DNA from: Allokutzneria sp. A3M-2-11 16
GTDB taxonomy: Bacteria; Actinomycetota; Actinomycetes; Mycobacteriales; Pseudonocardiaceae
Direction of reading: 5' to 3'
Assembly: GCF_024213555.1 (NCBI RefSeq)
Contig: NZ_JANAVO010000013.1
Location: 62,001-126,000 of the forward strand
DNA: 64,000 nt
Each line of letters opens with the position of its first letter. Within the stretch, counting starts at the first letter, position 1. The position numbers and the translations under genes are program-made. The notes under the pieces are model-generated. The model ran no database searches. It had not been told where the DNA came from and saw only the letters and a list, made by a program, of their open reading frames with translations. This document shows positions 33,409-41,979 of this stretch, one piece after another.

Positions 33409-34290
33409 GTGGAGCATCGAGCCGAGATGGGAGAGTTCCTGCGTTCGCGCCGGGCCCGGCTGACCCCGCAGGACGTCGGGTTGCGGGCCTTCGGCGGGCG
33501 GCGGCGGGTGCCGGGGCTGCGCCGGGAGGAGCTGGCGCCGCTGGCCGGGGTGAGCGTGGACTACTACGTGCGCCTTGAGCAGGGGCGGCGGGTCAACGTG
33601 TCGCGGACCGTGCTGGACGCGCTGGCCACCGCGCTGCGGCTGACCGACTCCGAGCGCGAGCACCTGCACAACCTCGCCAAGCCCGGTCGCCAGTCGGTGG
33701 CACCGCGCCGGGTGCGCCCGCCGGTGCAGCACCTGCTGGACGCGATGGGCGGCGTTCCCGCGTTCGTGCTCGGCCGGAGGATGGACGTGCTGGCCTGGAA
33801 CGACTTGGCCTGCGCGCTGATGGGGGACTTCGCCGCGCGGGAGCGGGACGCGCGGAACATGCCGTGGATCATCTTCATGGACCCGCGCAGCAAGGAGCTG
33901 TACTCGGACTGGGAGACGGTGGCCAAGGAGGTCGTCGCCTACCTCCGGCTGGACGCGGGGAAGTACCCGGACGACCCCCGGCTGGCCGCGCTCGTCGGCG
34001 AGCTGTCCGTCCACAGTGAACAGTTCCGGCGGTGGTGGGCCGGGCACAACGTGCAGGAGAAGGTCCACGGTAGCAAGGCGTTCCGGCATCCCGTCGTCGG
34101 CGAGCTGACCCTGGACTACGAGAGCATGGCGCTGCCCAGCGACCCGGATCTGATCGTCGTCGCGTACACGGCGCCGCCGGGTTCGGAGTCGGCGGAACGG
34201 CTGAGGCGGTTGGAAACGGGCACAAACGGTCGGCATCGGGGCGGCGAACCACTTGGCCTCCCCGCGTTCGCCGGGCACGATCGGGCTTGA
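33409..34290 (+). CDS. XRE-family regulator with MmyB-like ligand domain
   Basis: The GTG at 33409 starts a 293-residue protein. The N-terminal HTH includes RRVPGLRREELAPLAGVSVDYYVRLEQGR, the signature of this family. The C-terminal MmyB-like (PAS-type) domain includes FVLGRRMDVLAWNDLACALMG, RNMPWIIFMDP and FRRWWAGHNV. Members usually repress or activate a divergent SDR gene in response to a small, often fatty-acid-like ligand. The SDR is directly divergent here. Confidence 0.9.
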   Translation: MEHRAEMGEFLRSRRARLTPQDVGLRAFGGRRRVPGLRREELAPLAGVSVDYYVRLEQGRRVNVSRTVLDALATALRLTDSEREHLHNLAKPGRQSVAPRRVRPPVQHLLDAMGGVPAFVLGRRMDVLAWNDLACALMGDFAARERDARNMPWIIFMDPRSKELYSDWETVAKEVVAYLRLDAGKYPDDPRLAALVGELSVHSEQFRRWWAGHNVQEKVHGSKAFRHPVVGELTLDYESMALPSDPDLIVVAYTAPPGSESAERLRRLETGTNGRHRGGEPLGLPAFAGHDRA

Positions 34291-34308
34291 CCAGGCCCGG
34301 GAGGTGCG

Positions 34309-35070
34309 GTGCACGCGGAAGATCGCCAGCGGTGGATCGTCGCGAGGGCACGCGCGCGGGGACGGCTCGACGTCAGCAGCATCGCCGGGGAACTCCAGGT
34401 GGCGCCGGAGACGGTGCGCCGTGACCTGAGCGTCCTGGAGAAGCTCGGGTTGATCCGGCGCGTGCACGGCGGGGCCTATCCGGTGGAGCGCGCGGGTTTC
34501 GAGATCACCCTGACCACGCGGGTGCACAGCCGCCTCGCGGAGAAGCGGCGGATCGGCGCGGCGGCGCTTGCGCGGCTCGGTGACGTGGAGTCGGTGTACG
34601 TCGACGAGGGTTCGACCTGCCAGGTGCTCGCCGAGACCTTCCCGGAGTCGAGCAGGCTCACGGTGATCACCTCCGCGCTGACCACCGCCTCGACGATCGA
34701 CGCGAACTCCGACGCGACGGTCCTGGTCCTGGGCGGGCGGTTGCGGGGCAAGACTCAGGCGACCGTCGACCACTGGGCGGTCCGGATGCTGCGCGACATG
34801 GTCGTCGACGTCGCCCTGATCGGTGCGAACGGGGTCAGCCGCGAGCGCGGGCTGACCACGCCGGACCCGGCCGTCGCGGCGGTCAAGACGCAGGCCATGG
34901 AGTCCGCGCGCCGCCGCGTCCTGGTCGCCGACCACTCGAAGTTCGGCGTGGACAGCTTCTGCCGCTTCGCCGACGTGCGGGACTTCGACCTGATCATCAC
35001 CGACTCCGGTCTGTCCGCCGCCGAGGCCCACCGCTACCACCTGCTCGGACCCGAGGTGGTCCGCGCGTGA
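34309..35070 (+). CDS. DeoR-family regulator of a sugar-kinase operon
   Basis: The GTG at 34309 follows GGGAGGTGCG. The 253-residue protein has an N-terminal HTH (LDVSSIAGELQVAPETVRRDLSVLEKLGLIRRVHGGA, split at about residues 20-56) and a DeoR sensor domain with VYVDEGSTC, VITSALTTA, LGGRLRG, and ADHSKFGV. Sensor domains of this type bind phosphorylated sugars. Its stop overlaps the PfkB gene start, so it is the first gene of the operon it probably controls. Confidence 0.92.
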   Translation: MHAEDRQRWIVARARARGRLDVSSIAGELQVAPETVRRDLSVLEKLGLIRRVHGGAYPVERAGFEITLTTRVHSRLAEKRRIGAAALARLGDVESVYVDEGSTCQVLAETFPESSRLTVITSALTTASTIDANSDATVLVLGGRLRGKTQATVDHWAVRMLRDMVVDVALIGANGVSRERGLTTPDPAVAAVKTQAMESARRRVLVADHSKFGVDSFCRFADVRDFDLIITDSGLSAAEAHRYHLLGPEVVRA

Positions 35071-35951
35071 TCGTCACGGTGACCCCGAACCCCAGCCTGG
35101 ACCGCACGCTGGTGCTCGCGGAACCGTTGCGGCACGGGGAAGTCCACCGAGCCGGGCGCGCGCGGGTGGAGGCCAGCGGCAAGGGCGTCAACGTCACCCG
35201 GGTCCTCCGGGCGCGCGGCGTCGAGTCGGTCGCGGTGCTGCCCTCCGGCGGATCGGTGGGCGCGGAGCTGGTGGCGCTGCTGACCGTGCCGCACGTGGTG
35301 GTGCCGATCGAGGGGCAGGTGCGCAGCAACATCAGCCTGCTCGACCCGACCGGCGCCACGAAGATCAACGAGCCCGGTCCCGAGCTGACCGCATCGGAGC
35401 TGAAAGTCCTGGTCGACGCCACGATCGCGGAAGTGCGTTCCAGGAAGGCGCACTGGCTCGCGATCTGCGGGTCGCTGCCACCCAACAGCGGCCCGGAACT
35501 GGTGAAAGCCCTGGTCGCGTCGGCTGGCGAACTTCGCGTTCCAGTGGCAGTGGACAGCTCCGGTCCGGGACTGCGCGCGGCGGTCGAAGCCGGGGCCGAC
35601 CTGATCGCCCCCAACGACGCGGAACTGGCGGAGCTGACCGGCTCGCCGGTTCAAGCCCCGGAGGACGTCCTCGCGGCGACGCGCGAGCTCGGAGTGAACG
35701 CCCTGGTCAGCCTGGGCGCGCGCGGAGCGATCCTGGCGCCGGTGCGCGGTCCGGCGCTGCACGCGGAACCGCCGGTGATCACCGTTGTGAACCCGGCGGG
35801 AGCGGGCGACGCGCTGCTCTCCGGCTGGCTGGCGACGGGGGACCTGGCCGCGGCGGTGGCCTGGGGGACGGACGCGTGCCTGGTCGAGGGGACCGCCGAT
35901 GTGCCCGCACACGGGGTACCCGTCGAGGACGTGCGACTGAGGAGGATCTAG
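35067..35951 (+). CDS. PfkB-family sugar-phosphate kinase (1-phosphofructokinase type)
   Basis: This 294-residue kinase starts TVTPNPSLDRTL, has ASGKGVNVTRVL (sugar-phosphate binding), CGSLPPNSGP and NDAELAELTG, and a C-terminal NPAGAGDALLSGWLA with the catalytic Asp. This is the 1-phosphofructokinase/tagatose-6-phosphate kinase branch, which phosphorylates a sugar already carrying a phosphate. The adjacent FGGY kinase could supply that substrate. No PTS genes are nearby. Confidence 0.9.
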   Translation: MIVTVTPNPSLDRTLVLAEPLRHGEVHRAGRARVEASGKGVNVTRVLRARGVESVAVLPSGGSVGAELVALLTVPHVVVPIEGQVRSNISLLDPTGATKINEPGPELTASELKVLVDATIAEVRSRKAHWLAICGSLPPNSGPELVKALVASAGELRVPVAVDSSGPGLRAAVEAGADLIAPNDAELAELTGSPVQAPEDVLAATRELGVNALVSLGARGAILAPVRGPALHAEPPVITVVNPAGAGDALLSGWLATGDLAAAVAWGTDACLVEGTADVPAHGVPVEDVRLRRI

Positions 35952-36980
35952 GTGCGAGTCCAGGTTGTCGGAGACGGCTTCATCCCCGAGTGCGACTTCG
36001 TCGAGGAACTCGGCGCCCGCGTGCCGGACGCGGACGTGCGGTCGATCGCGTTGCCGGGAGACAAACGTTCTCAGCACGCGGCGCAGCAGATCATGGAGGT
36101 CAGTGGGGCGAACGCGGTCGCGGCTCCCGAGGAGGTGCTGAGCGCGGTCTCCGACGCCGAGGTGCTGTGCGTGCACTTCGCGCCCGTCGGCGCGCGACTG
36201 TTCGACGCAGCACCGGACCTCAAGCTCGTCGCGGTGGCGCGCACCGGCTTGGAGAACATCGATGTGGAGGCGGCGACCGCGCGCGGAGTCGGAGTCGTCG
36301 GTGTCTACGGGCGCAACGCCTCCGCGGTGGCGGAGCTGCAGATCGGCCTGATCCTCGCCGAGGCGCGCGACATCTCCCGCGCGGACGCTTCCATCAAGGC
36401 GGGCGGCTGGCGCAAGGAGTTCCCCGGCCCGCGCGTCGAACTCGGCGGGCGGACGGTGGGCATGGTCGGGTTCGGGCACGTCGGCAAGCACTTCGCGAAG
36501 AAGCTGAGCGGCTTCGAGTGCCGCCTGCTGGCCTACGACCCCTACGGCGCCGACCACCCCGGCGTGACCAGAGTGTCCACATTGGACGAGATCTTCGCCG
36601 AGTCGGACTGCGTCGTGGTGCAGGCGAGGCACACGCCGGAGACGGAGCGGTTCATCGGCGCGAAGCAGTTCTCCCTGATGAAGCCGGGCGCGTACTTCGT
36701 CAACGTGGCCCGCAGCAGGCTCGTGGACACCGACGCGCTCTACGAGGCGCTGTCCACCGGGCAGATCGCCGGGGCCGGGCTCGACGTCTTCGACGCGGAG
36801 CCGTTGGCGGAGGATTCTCCTTGGCGGCAGCTGGACAACGTCACCATGACCACGCACTTCGGCGGGGACACGGAGGAAACGAACCGCACGTCCGCTGCTT
36901 TGGTTGCGGCGGCCGTCGCGGAGTTCGCGGCTACCGGGCGGGTTGGCGCGGCGGTCAACGCCGAGGCGCTCGGATGGTGA
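35952..36980 (+). CDS. D-2-hydroxyacid dehydrogenase family protein
   Basis: This 342-residue NAD-dependent dehydrogenase has VGMVGFGHVGKHFAKKL (Rossmann loop), an arginine in VARTGLENID, a Glu-containing ETERFIGAKQF region, and a catalytic pair ending in TTHFGGDTEETN. The usual active-site His motif (H-x-x-G) reads HFGG here. It resembles 3-phosphoglycerate dehydrogenase relatives in sugar-catabolic operons. It starts directly after the PfkB stop and ends overlapping the FGGY kinase, so all four genes are coupled. The substrate is unknown. Confidence 0.88.
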   Translation: MRVQVVGDGFIPECDFVEELGARVPDADVRSIALPGDKRSQHAAQQIMEVSGANAVAAPEEVLSAVSDAEVLCVHFAPVGARLFDAAPDLKLVAVARTGLENIDVEAATARGVGVVGVYGRNASAVAELQIGLILAEARDISRADASIKAGGWRKEFPGPRVELGGRTVGMVGFGHVGKHFAKKLSGFECRLLAYDPYGADHPGVTRVSTLDEIFAESDCVVVQARHTPETERFIGAKQFSLMKPGAYFVNVARSRLVDTDALYEALSTGQIAGAGLDVFDAEPLAEDSPWRQLDNVTMTTHFGGDTEETNRTSAALVAAAVAEFAATGRVGAAVNAEALGW

Positions 36981-38416
36981 ACCTGCTCGGGGTCGACGCA
37001 GGTCAAACGGTGACGAAGGCGGTCGTGGTCGATGCTGCGACGGGTGAGGAGATCAGCTCCGCGGAAGCGCGCGTTCCGGAGCTGACTCCGCGTCCGGGCT
37101 GGTTCGAGCGCGACATGGACGCGGTGTGGAACGGCTGCGCGGAGGCGATTCGGAAAGCGATCGCGCCGGTTGGCGGTGACAGTGTCGCGGCGGTGGGGCT
37201 GTGCGGCCACAACGATGGTTGCTATCCGGTGGACGCGGCGTTCCGGCCGGTGCGGAACGCGATCCTGGCGACGGACTCGCGTGCGGAGTCCTATGTGGAC
37301 CGTCACGATGCGCGTGCGCTCGCCCTGACCGGGCAGGTTCCCTTCGCCGCCTCTCCTGCCGCGTTGCAGAAGTGGTTGCGGGACAACGAACCTGACGTGG
37401 TGGAGCGCGCGCGGTGGCTGCTGTTCTGCAAGGACTGGCTGCGCCTGCGGTTGACCGGCGTGGTGGCGACCGATCCCACCGAGGCGTCCGCGTCGTTCAC
37501 CGACGTGCACACGCAAAGGTGGAGTCCGGCGGCGTTCGAGCACTACGGCCTGGCGGAGCTGGCCGACCGGCATCCGCCGATCCTGGACAGCGCGGCGGTC
37601 GCGGGCACCGTGACGGCCGAGGCCGCCGCATTGACCGGCCTCCGCGTCGGCACACTGGTGGCGACGGGTGCGCACGACGTGGACGCGGCGGCTTTGGGGC
37701 TCGGCGCGATCACGCCGGGTGCCGTGTCGATCGTGATGGGCACGTTCAGCATCAACCAGGTTGTCGCCGATCATCCGCACACCGATCACCGTTGGCAGGC
37801 AAGGGCATTCCTGCAAGCCGGGCGGTGGCTGGCGATGTCCACCTCTGCGGCGTCGGCCTCGAACCTGGAGTGGTTCGCGAAGACGCTGTGGCCTGGTGTC
37901 CTCGCGGTGCTCGAAGAGGAGGTCGCGGCGAGCACGACCGAAGATCTGCCGATCTACCTGCCGTTCCTGCGTGGATCACCGGATGGCAGCCGCCCGAGCG
38001 GGACGTTCCTCGGGCTTCGCGCGCACCACACGCGCGGCGACCTGCTGCGGGCGTTGTTGGAGGGCGTGGTGCTCAACCACCGGACGCACCTGGACGCGCT
38101 GCGCTCGGCTTTTCCTTTCCATGGCGCGGCGCGTGTGGCGGGCGGGGGCACGCGGAGTCCACTATGGACGCAGATGCTGGCCGATGGGGTGAACATGGCC
38201 GTGGAAGTGACGAACGGCGCCGAGCCCGGGGCCAGGGGAGCGGCGTTGCTGGCAGGCATCTCTACGGGTCACTACGCATCGCTGGGTGAAGCGGTGAGCA
38301 CGGTACGCGTGGTGCGCACGCACGAGCCGTCTCCGCCGGAGGTCGTCCGCATGCGCGCTCGGTCAGCCCGCTACCACTCCGCCGTCGATGCCCTTTCCTC
38401 CTGGTGGAACGAGTAG
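36974..38416 (+). CDS. FGGY-family carbohydrate kinase
   Basis: The ATG at 36974 (GTG 36977 is an alternative) overlaps the dehydrogenase stop. The 480-residue protein has the FGGY pattern: LLGVDAGQTVTKAVVVD, RPGWFERDMDAVW, GLCGHNDGCYPVD, KDWLRLRLTG-VATDPTEAS, GTGAHDVDAAALGLG-like mid-section and VAGGGTRSPLWTQMLAD near the C-terminus. It phosphorylates a sugar, sugar alcohol or ketose. The closest by eye are xylulose/L-xylulose and erythritol kinases. Its last 54 bp overlap the convergent beta-lactamase-fold gene. Confidence 0.9.
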   Translation: MVNLLGVDAGQTVTKAVVVDAATGEEISSAEARVPELTPRPGWFERDMDAVWNGCAEAIRKAIAPVGGDSVAAVGLCGHNDGCYPVDAAFRPVRNAILATDSRAESYVDRHDARALALTGQVPFAASPAALQKWLRDNEPDVVERARWLLFCKDWLRLRLTGVVATDPTEASASFTDVHTQRWSPAAFEHYGLAELADRHPPILDSAAVAGTVTAEAAALTGLRVGTLVATGAHDVDAAALGLGAITPGAVSIVMGTFSINQVVADHPHTDHRWQARAFLQAGRWLAMSTSAASASNLEWFAKTLWPGVLAVLEEEVAASTTEDLPIYLPFLRGSPDGSRPSGTFLGLRAHHTRGDLLRALLEGVVLNHRTHLDALRSAFPFHGAARVAGGGTRSPLWTQMLADGVNMAVEVTNGAEPGARGAALLAGISTGHYASLGEAVSTVRVVRTHEPSPPEVVRMRARSARYHSAVDALSSWWNE

Positions 38417-39058
38417 CGGCTCGCCGTGTCCAAATAGGACAGTCCGTGCGTTGAGCGCCGCCATGGCTTTGTAGGACTCCATCGCGCGTGCCTTGTCCAG
38501 GTTGAACACCCCCAGCGCCACCTGGCCCACGTTGGAGACCGTGTCGCCGGTGAACAGCACGTCGTGTTCGGGCAGGTGGATCGCGATGCTGCCGTCCGTG
38601 TGGCCGGGGAGGTGCAGGATGCGGGCCCCGCCGCCGAACGGCAGCACCTCGCCGCCGGAGAGCGTCACGTCCACCCGCGCCGGAGGGGCGTCCGGGACGC
38701 CCGGGGTGATCTGCTCGAAGAGCTCGCGCTCCCAGTCCTCGGTGATCACCGGGGGCGGTCCCGGGACGGTGCCGGTGATGATCGGCGCGTCCGCCTCGTG
38801 GGCGTGCACCCTGGCGTTCGGCCAGGTGTTGACCTCCGCGGCGCCGCCGGCGTGATCCGCGTGGAAGTGCGTCAGCACCACGTGCTCGACCTCCGCGACG
38901 GACCGGCCGAGGGAGCGGACCGCCTCGGCCAGGTCCGGCCCGGAGCCCGCGACGCCCGTGTCGACCAGCGTCACCGAGCCGGGGTCCTGCCACACGTACG
39001 CCTGGCCGAACGCCAGCCGCACCACGTGCAGGTGCGGCAGCACTTCGATGATCTCCAT
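38363..39058 (-). CDS. Metallo-beta-lactamase-fold hydrolase
   Basis: The ATG at 39058 begins MEIIEVLPHLH. The 231-residue protein has the metal-binding motif THFHADHAGG, then HLPGHTDGSIAI, LFTGDTVSN and a C-terminal FGHGEPLL. These supply all the His/Asp ligands of the glyoxalase II/lactonase-like MBL fold. It may act on a thioester, lactone or phosphate ester; beta-lactam hydrolysis is not implied. It is convergent with, and overlaps, the FGGY kinase gene by 54 bp. Confidence 0.88.
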   Translation of the reverse strand: MEIIEVLPHLHVVRLAFGQAYVWQDPGSVTLVDTGVAGSGPDLAEAVRSLGRSVAEVEHVVLTHFHADHAGGAAEVNTWPNARVHAHEADAPIITGTVPGPPPVITEDWERELFEQITPGVPDAPPARVDVTLSGGEVLPFGGGARILHLPGHTDGSIAIHLPEHDVLFTGDTVSNVGQVALGVFNLDKARAMESYKAMAALNARTVLFGHGEPLLVPPGGKGIDGGVVAG

Positions 39059-39116
39059 GCCGACGAGGGTAGGCAGCGTCCGGGACGGCCCGGCCGTGAT
39101 TTCACCAAGGGCTGAC

Positions 39117-39932
39117 TTACACCCAGGCGGTCCGCTCACGGCGCACGAAGGACTCGAAATCCCTTGCCGGGCGGCCGAGAACGCGCTCGACGTCGCCGCT
39201 CTGCTCGACGATCGTGCCCTCGCGGACCGCCTCGTAGACCGTGCGCAGGTCGCGGGCGTCGTCCACCGGGACGCCCTGGGCGACGAGGTGCGCGACGTAC
39301 TCCGGGCCGGACACCTCCTTGTAGCGGATCTCGCGGCCGCTCTCCCTCGCCACCAGCGCGGTTCCTTCGGCGAAGGAGATCCCGCGCGGTCCGGTGAGCG
39401 TGTACGTCTGCCCGGAGTGGCCGTCCTCGGTGAGCGCGGCCACCGCGACGTCGGCGATGTCCTCCACGTCGACCATGGGGTCGGGGTGGTCGCCGGTCGG
39501 CAGCACGACCTCGCCCGCCAGGAGCGCCGGGAGGAGCAGCGGGTCCTCGCTGAAGTTCTGGAAGAAGTGGTTGGGCCGCAGGACCGTCCAGTCCACGCCG
39601 GACTCGCGGGCGGCCCGCTCGCCACGCAGCATGACCTGGAAGTGGTAGAGGTCCGAGCCGCGCCCGGACAGCGCGACGACGCGCCGGACGCCCGCCTCGA
39701 CCGCGCGCTGGACGAACTCGTGGATCGGGTCGAGCGCGAACGGCGGGACGAGGTAGAGCGCTCCGCCGCCCTCGATGGCCGGTCCCCAGGTGGCACGGTC
39801 GGTCCAGTCGAAGGGGATCTCCGTGGAGCGGGAGAGCGGGCGGACCGGCAGGTTTCGTTCACGCAGGCGGGAGACGACGCGGCGGCCGGTCTTGCCGGTG
39901 CCGCCGAGGACCAGGTTCACGTTGGCTGTCAT
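39117..39932 (-). CDS. NmrA-like NAD(P)-binding protein (atypical SDR)
   Basis: The ATG at 39932 starts a 271-residue protein with VLGGTGKTGRRVVSRL (Rossmann GGTGKTG), LYLVPPF, VVALSGRGSD, VLRPNHFFQNF and VDVEDIADVAVAAL. This is the NmrA/QOR2-like atypical SDR group, NADPH sensors or quinone reductases. It is divergent from the AraC gene across 80 bp and is its likely target. Confidence 0.9.
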   Translation of the reverse strand: MTANVNLVLGGTGKTGRRVVSRLRERNLPVRPLSRSTEIPFDWTDRATWGPAIEGGGALYLVPPFALDPIHEFVQRAVEAGVRRVVALSGRGSDLYHFQVMLRGERAARESGVDWTVLRPNHFFQNFSEDPLLLPALLAGEVVLPTGDHPDPMVDVEDIADVAVAALTEDGHSGQTYTLTGPRGISFAEGTALVARESGREIRYKEVSGPEYVAHLVAQGVPVDDARDLRTVYEAVREGTIVEQSGDVERVLGRPARDFESFVRRERTAWV

Positions 39933-40012
39933 GGGCCCAGCCAACCGCGCGGATCGTGGACGTTCCATGGCGAAAGCGCTCAGAACCATGTGTGATCGTC
40001 TACGCTGGGGGA

Positions 40013-40900
40013 GTGGACGCATTCGGTGACCTGCTTCGCGGAGTCCGCGCCAACGGCGCGCTGTTCGGCCGGACGGTGCTGACCTCGCCGTGGGCGTTGC
40101 GCTTCGTCGACGGCGCGACGCTCACGCTGTGCACGATGATCAACGGTGAGGGCTGGGTCGTCTCCGACGACGGCCGACGCACGCACATCCCGCACCGCGG
40201 AACCGTGATCGTGCGCGGTCCCGCGCCGTTCGTGGTCGTCGACGACCCGTCGCGTGAAGTGCACGAGGCCCTCGACATCCGTTGCGCCACAACGTGTCCG
40301 AGCACCCTCGACTCCGACGCCGCCGCGATGGTCGTCGGCATCTACACGTTGGAGAGCGGGGTCGGCCGACGACTCCTCGCCGCGCTGCCGCCCGTGCTCG
40401 TGGCCCCTGAGGAGTGCGGCGGCGAGGACGACGCGGTGCTCCGCTTCATCGCCGAGGAGGCTGCCGCGGAGCGCCCCGGCCAGCAGGTCGTCCTGGACCG
40501 CCTGCTGGACTGGCTGCTCGTCTGCACGCTCCGCGCATGGTTCGACCGCTCTGCGCCCGCGTGGTACCAGGCCCAGAGTGATCCCGTTGTGGGACAAGCA
40601 CTTCGTGCTCTGCATTCCGATCCCGCGCGCTCGTGGACGGTCGCTTCGCTGGCGTCTTCGGTCGGCGTGTCCCGTGCGGCGCTGGCGAAGCGCTTCACGG
40701 CTTTGGTCGGTGAACCACCGCTGACGTATCTGACCGGTTGGCGGATGGATCTCGCCGCCGATCTGCTCGCAGAGCCGGAGAGCACGGTGGCTTCGGTGGC
40801 TCGACGAGTCGGCTACGCGGACGGTTTCGCTTTCAGCGCGGCGTTCAAGCGGGTGCGAGGTGTCGCGCCGAGCGCGCTCCGCCTCGCCAAGACCAGCTGA
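40013..40900 (+). CDS. AraC-family regulator with N-terminal cupin domain
   Basis: The GTG at 40013 follows a GGGGGAG run. The 295-residue protein has an N-terminal cupin-like sensor (FGRTVLTSPWALRF, HIPHRGTVIVRG) and a C-terminal double HTH. The HTH includes WTVASLASSVGVSRAALAKRFTALVGEPPLTYLTGWRM and VARRVGYADGFAFSAAFKRVRGVAPSALR. Such proteins commonly regulate a divergent oxidoreductase gene, here the NmrA-like gene. The gene ends directly before the long repeat C. Confidence 0.92.
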   Translation: MDAFGDLLRGVRANGALFGRTVLTSPWALRFVDGATLTLCTMINGEGWVVSDDGRRTHIPHRGTVIVRGPAPFVVVDDPSREVHEALDIRCATTCPSTLDSDAAAMVVGIYTLESGVGRRLLAALPPVLVAPEECGGEDDAVLRFIAEEAAAERPGQQVVLDRLLDWLLVCTLRAWFDRSAPAWYQAQSDPVVGQALRALHSDPARSWTVASLASSVGVSRAALAKRFTALVGEPPLTYLTGWRMDLAADLLAEPESTVASVARRVGYADGFAFSAAFKRVRGVAPSALRLAKTS

Positions 40901-40990
40901 GCCCCCGCCCCCCACCCACCAAGTAAGCTGTGCCCATGCGCCCCAACCGCCCCCAGGCCCAACGCGAGGCGCACGCAACCTAGAGATCTC

Positions 40991-41051
40991 CCGTTTCGTA
41001 CTCTTAACGGGGAAGAGAGCGCTCCCAAATCCCGGCAAGAGTACGAAACGG
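40991..41051 (-). repeat. 61-bp palindromic element, copy C, with shared flank
   Basis: It has the same 13-bp ends as copies A and B; read on the minus strand, its core matches copy A at all but a few bases. Its left flank (about 40918-40990) is the reverse complement of the right flank of copy A (about 15057-15130). Together the A/C match is about 135 bp in inverted orientation, 26 kb apart. The rest of the 40901-41199 gap holds the start region of the next gene and no other feature. Confidence 0.9.
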
Positions 41052-41199
41052 AAAAAGCGCGGGCGGAGTGCTGTGCGGGGCCTGGGGTGGGTTCTGGGTT
41101 GGCGGAGTGCGGCGGGCCCACGTGCTTCGAGTTGTCACACTTCGGCGCGTCGGCTCGTCTTCGTGGTGAGAAACCGACCGCGAAGTAGAGGAGCACTTG

Positions 41200-41979
41200 G
41201 TGCACGCCGTCACACTGGCCACGACACTGCGCGACCTGCACCACGCCGACGAGCCGTTGCTGTTGCCGAACGTCTGGGACGCGGCGAGCGCGAAGGCCGC
41301 CGAGGGGGCGGGGTTCCCGGCGCTGGCGACGACCAGCATGTCGGTGGCGCTGTCGCTGGGCTACGCCGACAACGAGGCGGCGCCCGCCGACGAGATGTTC
41401 GCGGCGGTGGCCCGGATCAGCCGCGCGGTGTCGGTGCCGGTGACGGCGGACATCGAGGCGGGCTACGGGCTTGCGGCTGATGAGGTGGTGGACCGGCTGC
41501 TCTCCGCGGGGGCGGTCGGGTGCAACCTGGAGGACAGCGACCACGGCGGTGCGGGGATGGTGGACGCGACCGCGCAGGCGGACCGGCTGGCGGCGGTGCG
41601 CGCCGCGGCGGAAGCCGCAGGGGTGCCGATCGTGATCAACGCCAGGGTGGACTCCTTCGTGCCGCGCCACCAGGTTGAGGACCGCCTTGGCGAGGCGCTG
41701 CGCCGAGGCCGCGACTACCTGGCCGCCGGGGCGGACGCGGTGTTCCCGATCTTCGCCGCGACCGAGCCGGACATCAGCGCGCTGGTCGAAGGGCTGCCCG
41801 CGCCGGTGAACATCGCCTACATCCCGGCGGGCCTGCCGTTGCCCGCCACTCCCGGCCTGGCCGGGCTGGCGAACCTGGGCGTGCGCCGGGTGAGCTTCGG
41901 CGGGGGCCTGCACGCCGCGGCCGAGCGAGCGCTGCACAGCGCGCTCACCGCGATCCGCCAGGGCGAAAACCCTTACTAG
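41200..41979 (+). CDS. Isocitrate lyase / PEP mutase-family enzyme
   Basis: The GTG at 41200 is chosen because GAGGAG sits 6 nt upstream; TTG 41197 is less likely. The 259-residue TIM-barrel protein has LLPNVWDAASAKAAEGAGF, TADIEAGYG (metal site), NLEDSDHGG, NARVDSF and YIPAGLPLP. This is the short PEP-mutase-like branch (oxaloacetate decarboxylase, methylisocitrate lyase or phosphonate enzymes). Lacking the Cys-containing KKCGH loop of true isocitrate lyases, its reaction is unclear. It overlaps the convergent Usp gene by 4 bp. Confidence 0.88.
   Translation: MHAVTLATTLRDLHHADEPLLLPNVWDAASAKAAEGAGFPALATTSMSVALSLGYADNEAAPADEMFAAVARISRAVSVPVTADIEAGYGLAADEVVDRLLSAGAVGCNLEDSDHGGAGMVDATAQADRLAAVRAAAEAAGVPIVINARVDSFVPRHQVEDRLGEALRRGRDYLAAGADAVFPIFAATEPDISALVEGLPAPVNIAYIPAGLPLPATPGLAGLANLGVRRVSFGGGLHAAAERALHSALTAIRQGENPY

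Noticed and set aside
32548-35040. 830-residue minus frame
   Set aside because: Spans SDR, XRE and DeoR genes in a shadow frame; no recognisable domain.
38363-39058. Beta-lactamase
   Set aside because: MBL-fold motifs are generic and fit lactonase or glyoxalase-type hydrolases; no signal peptide.
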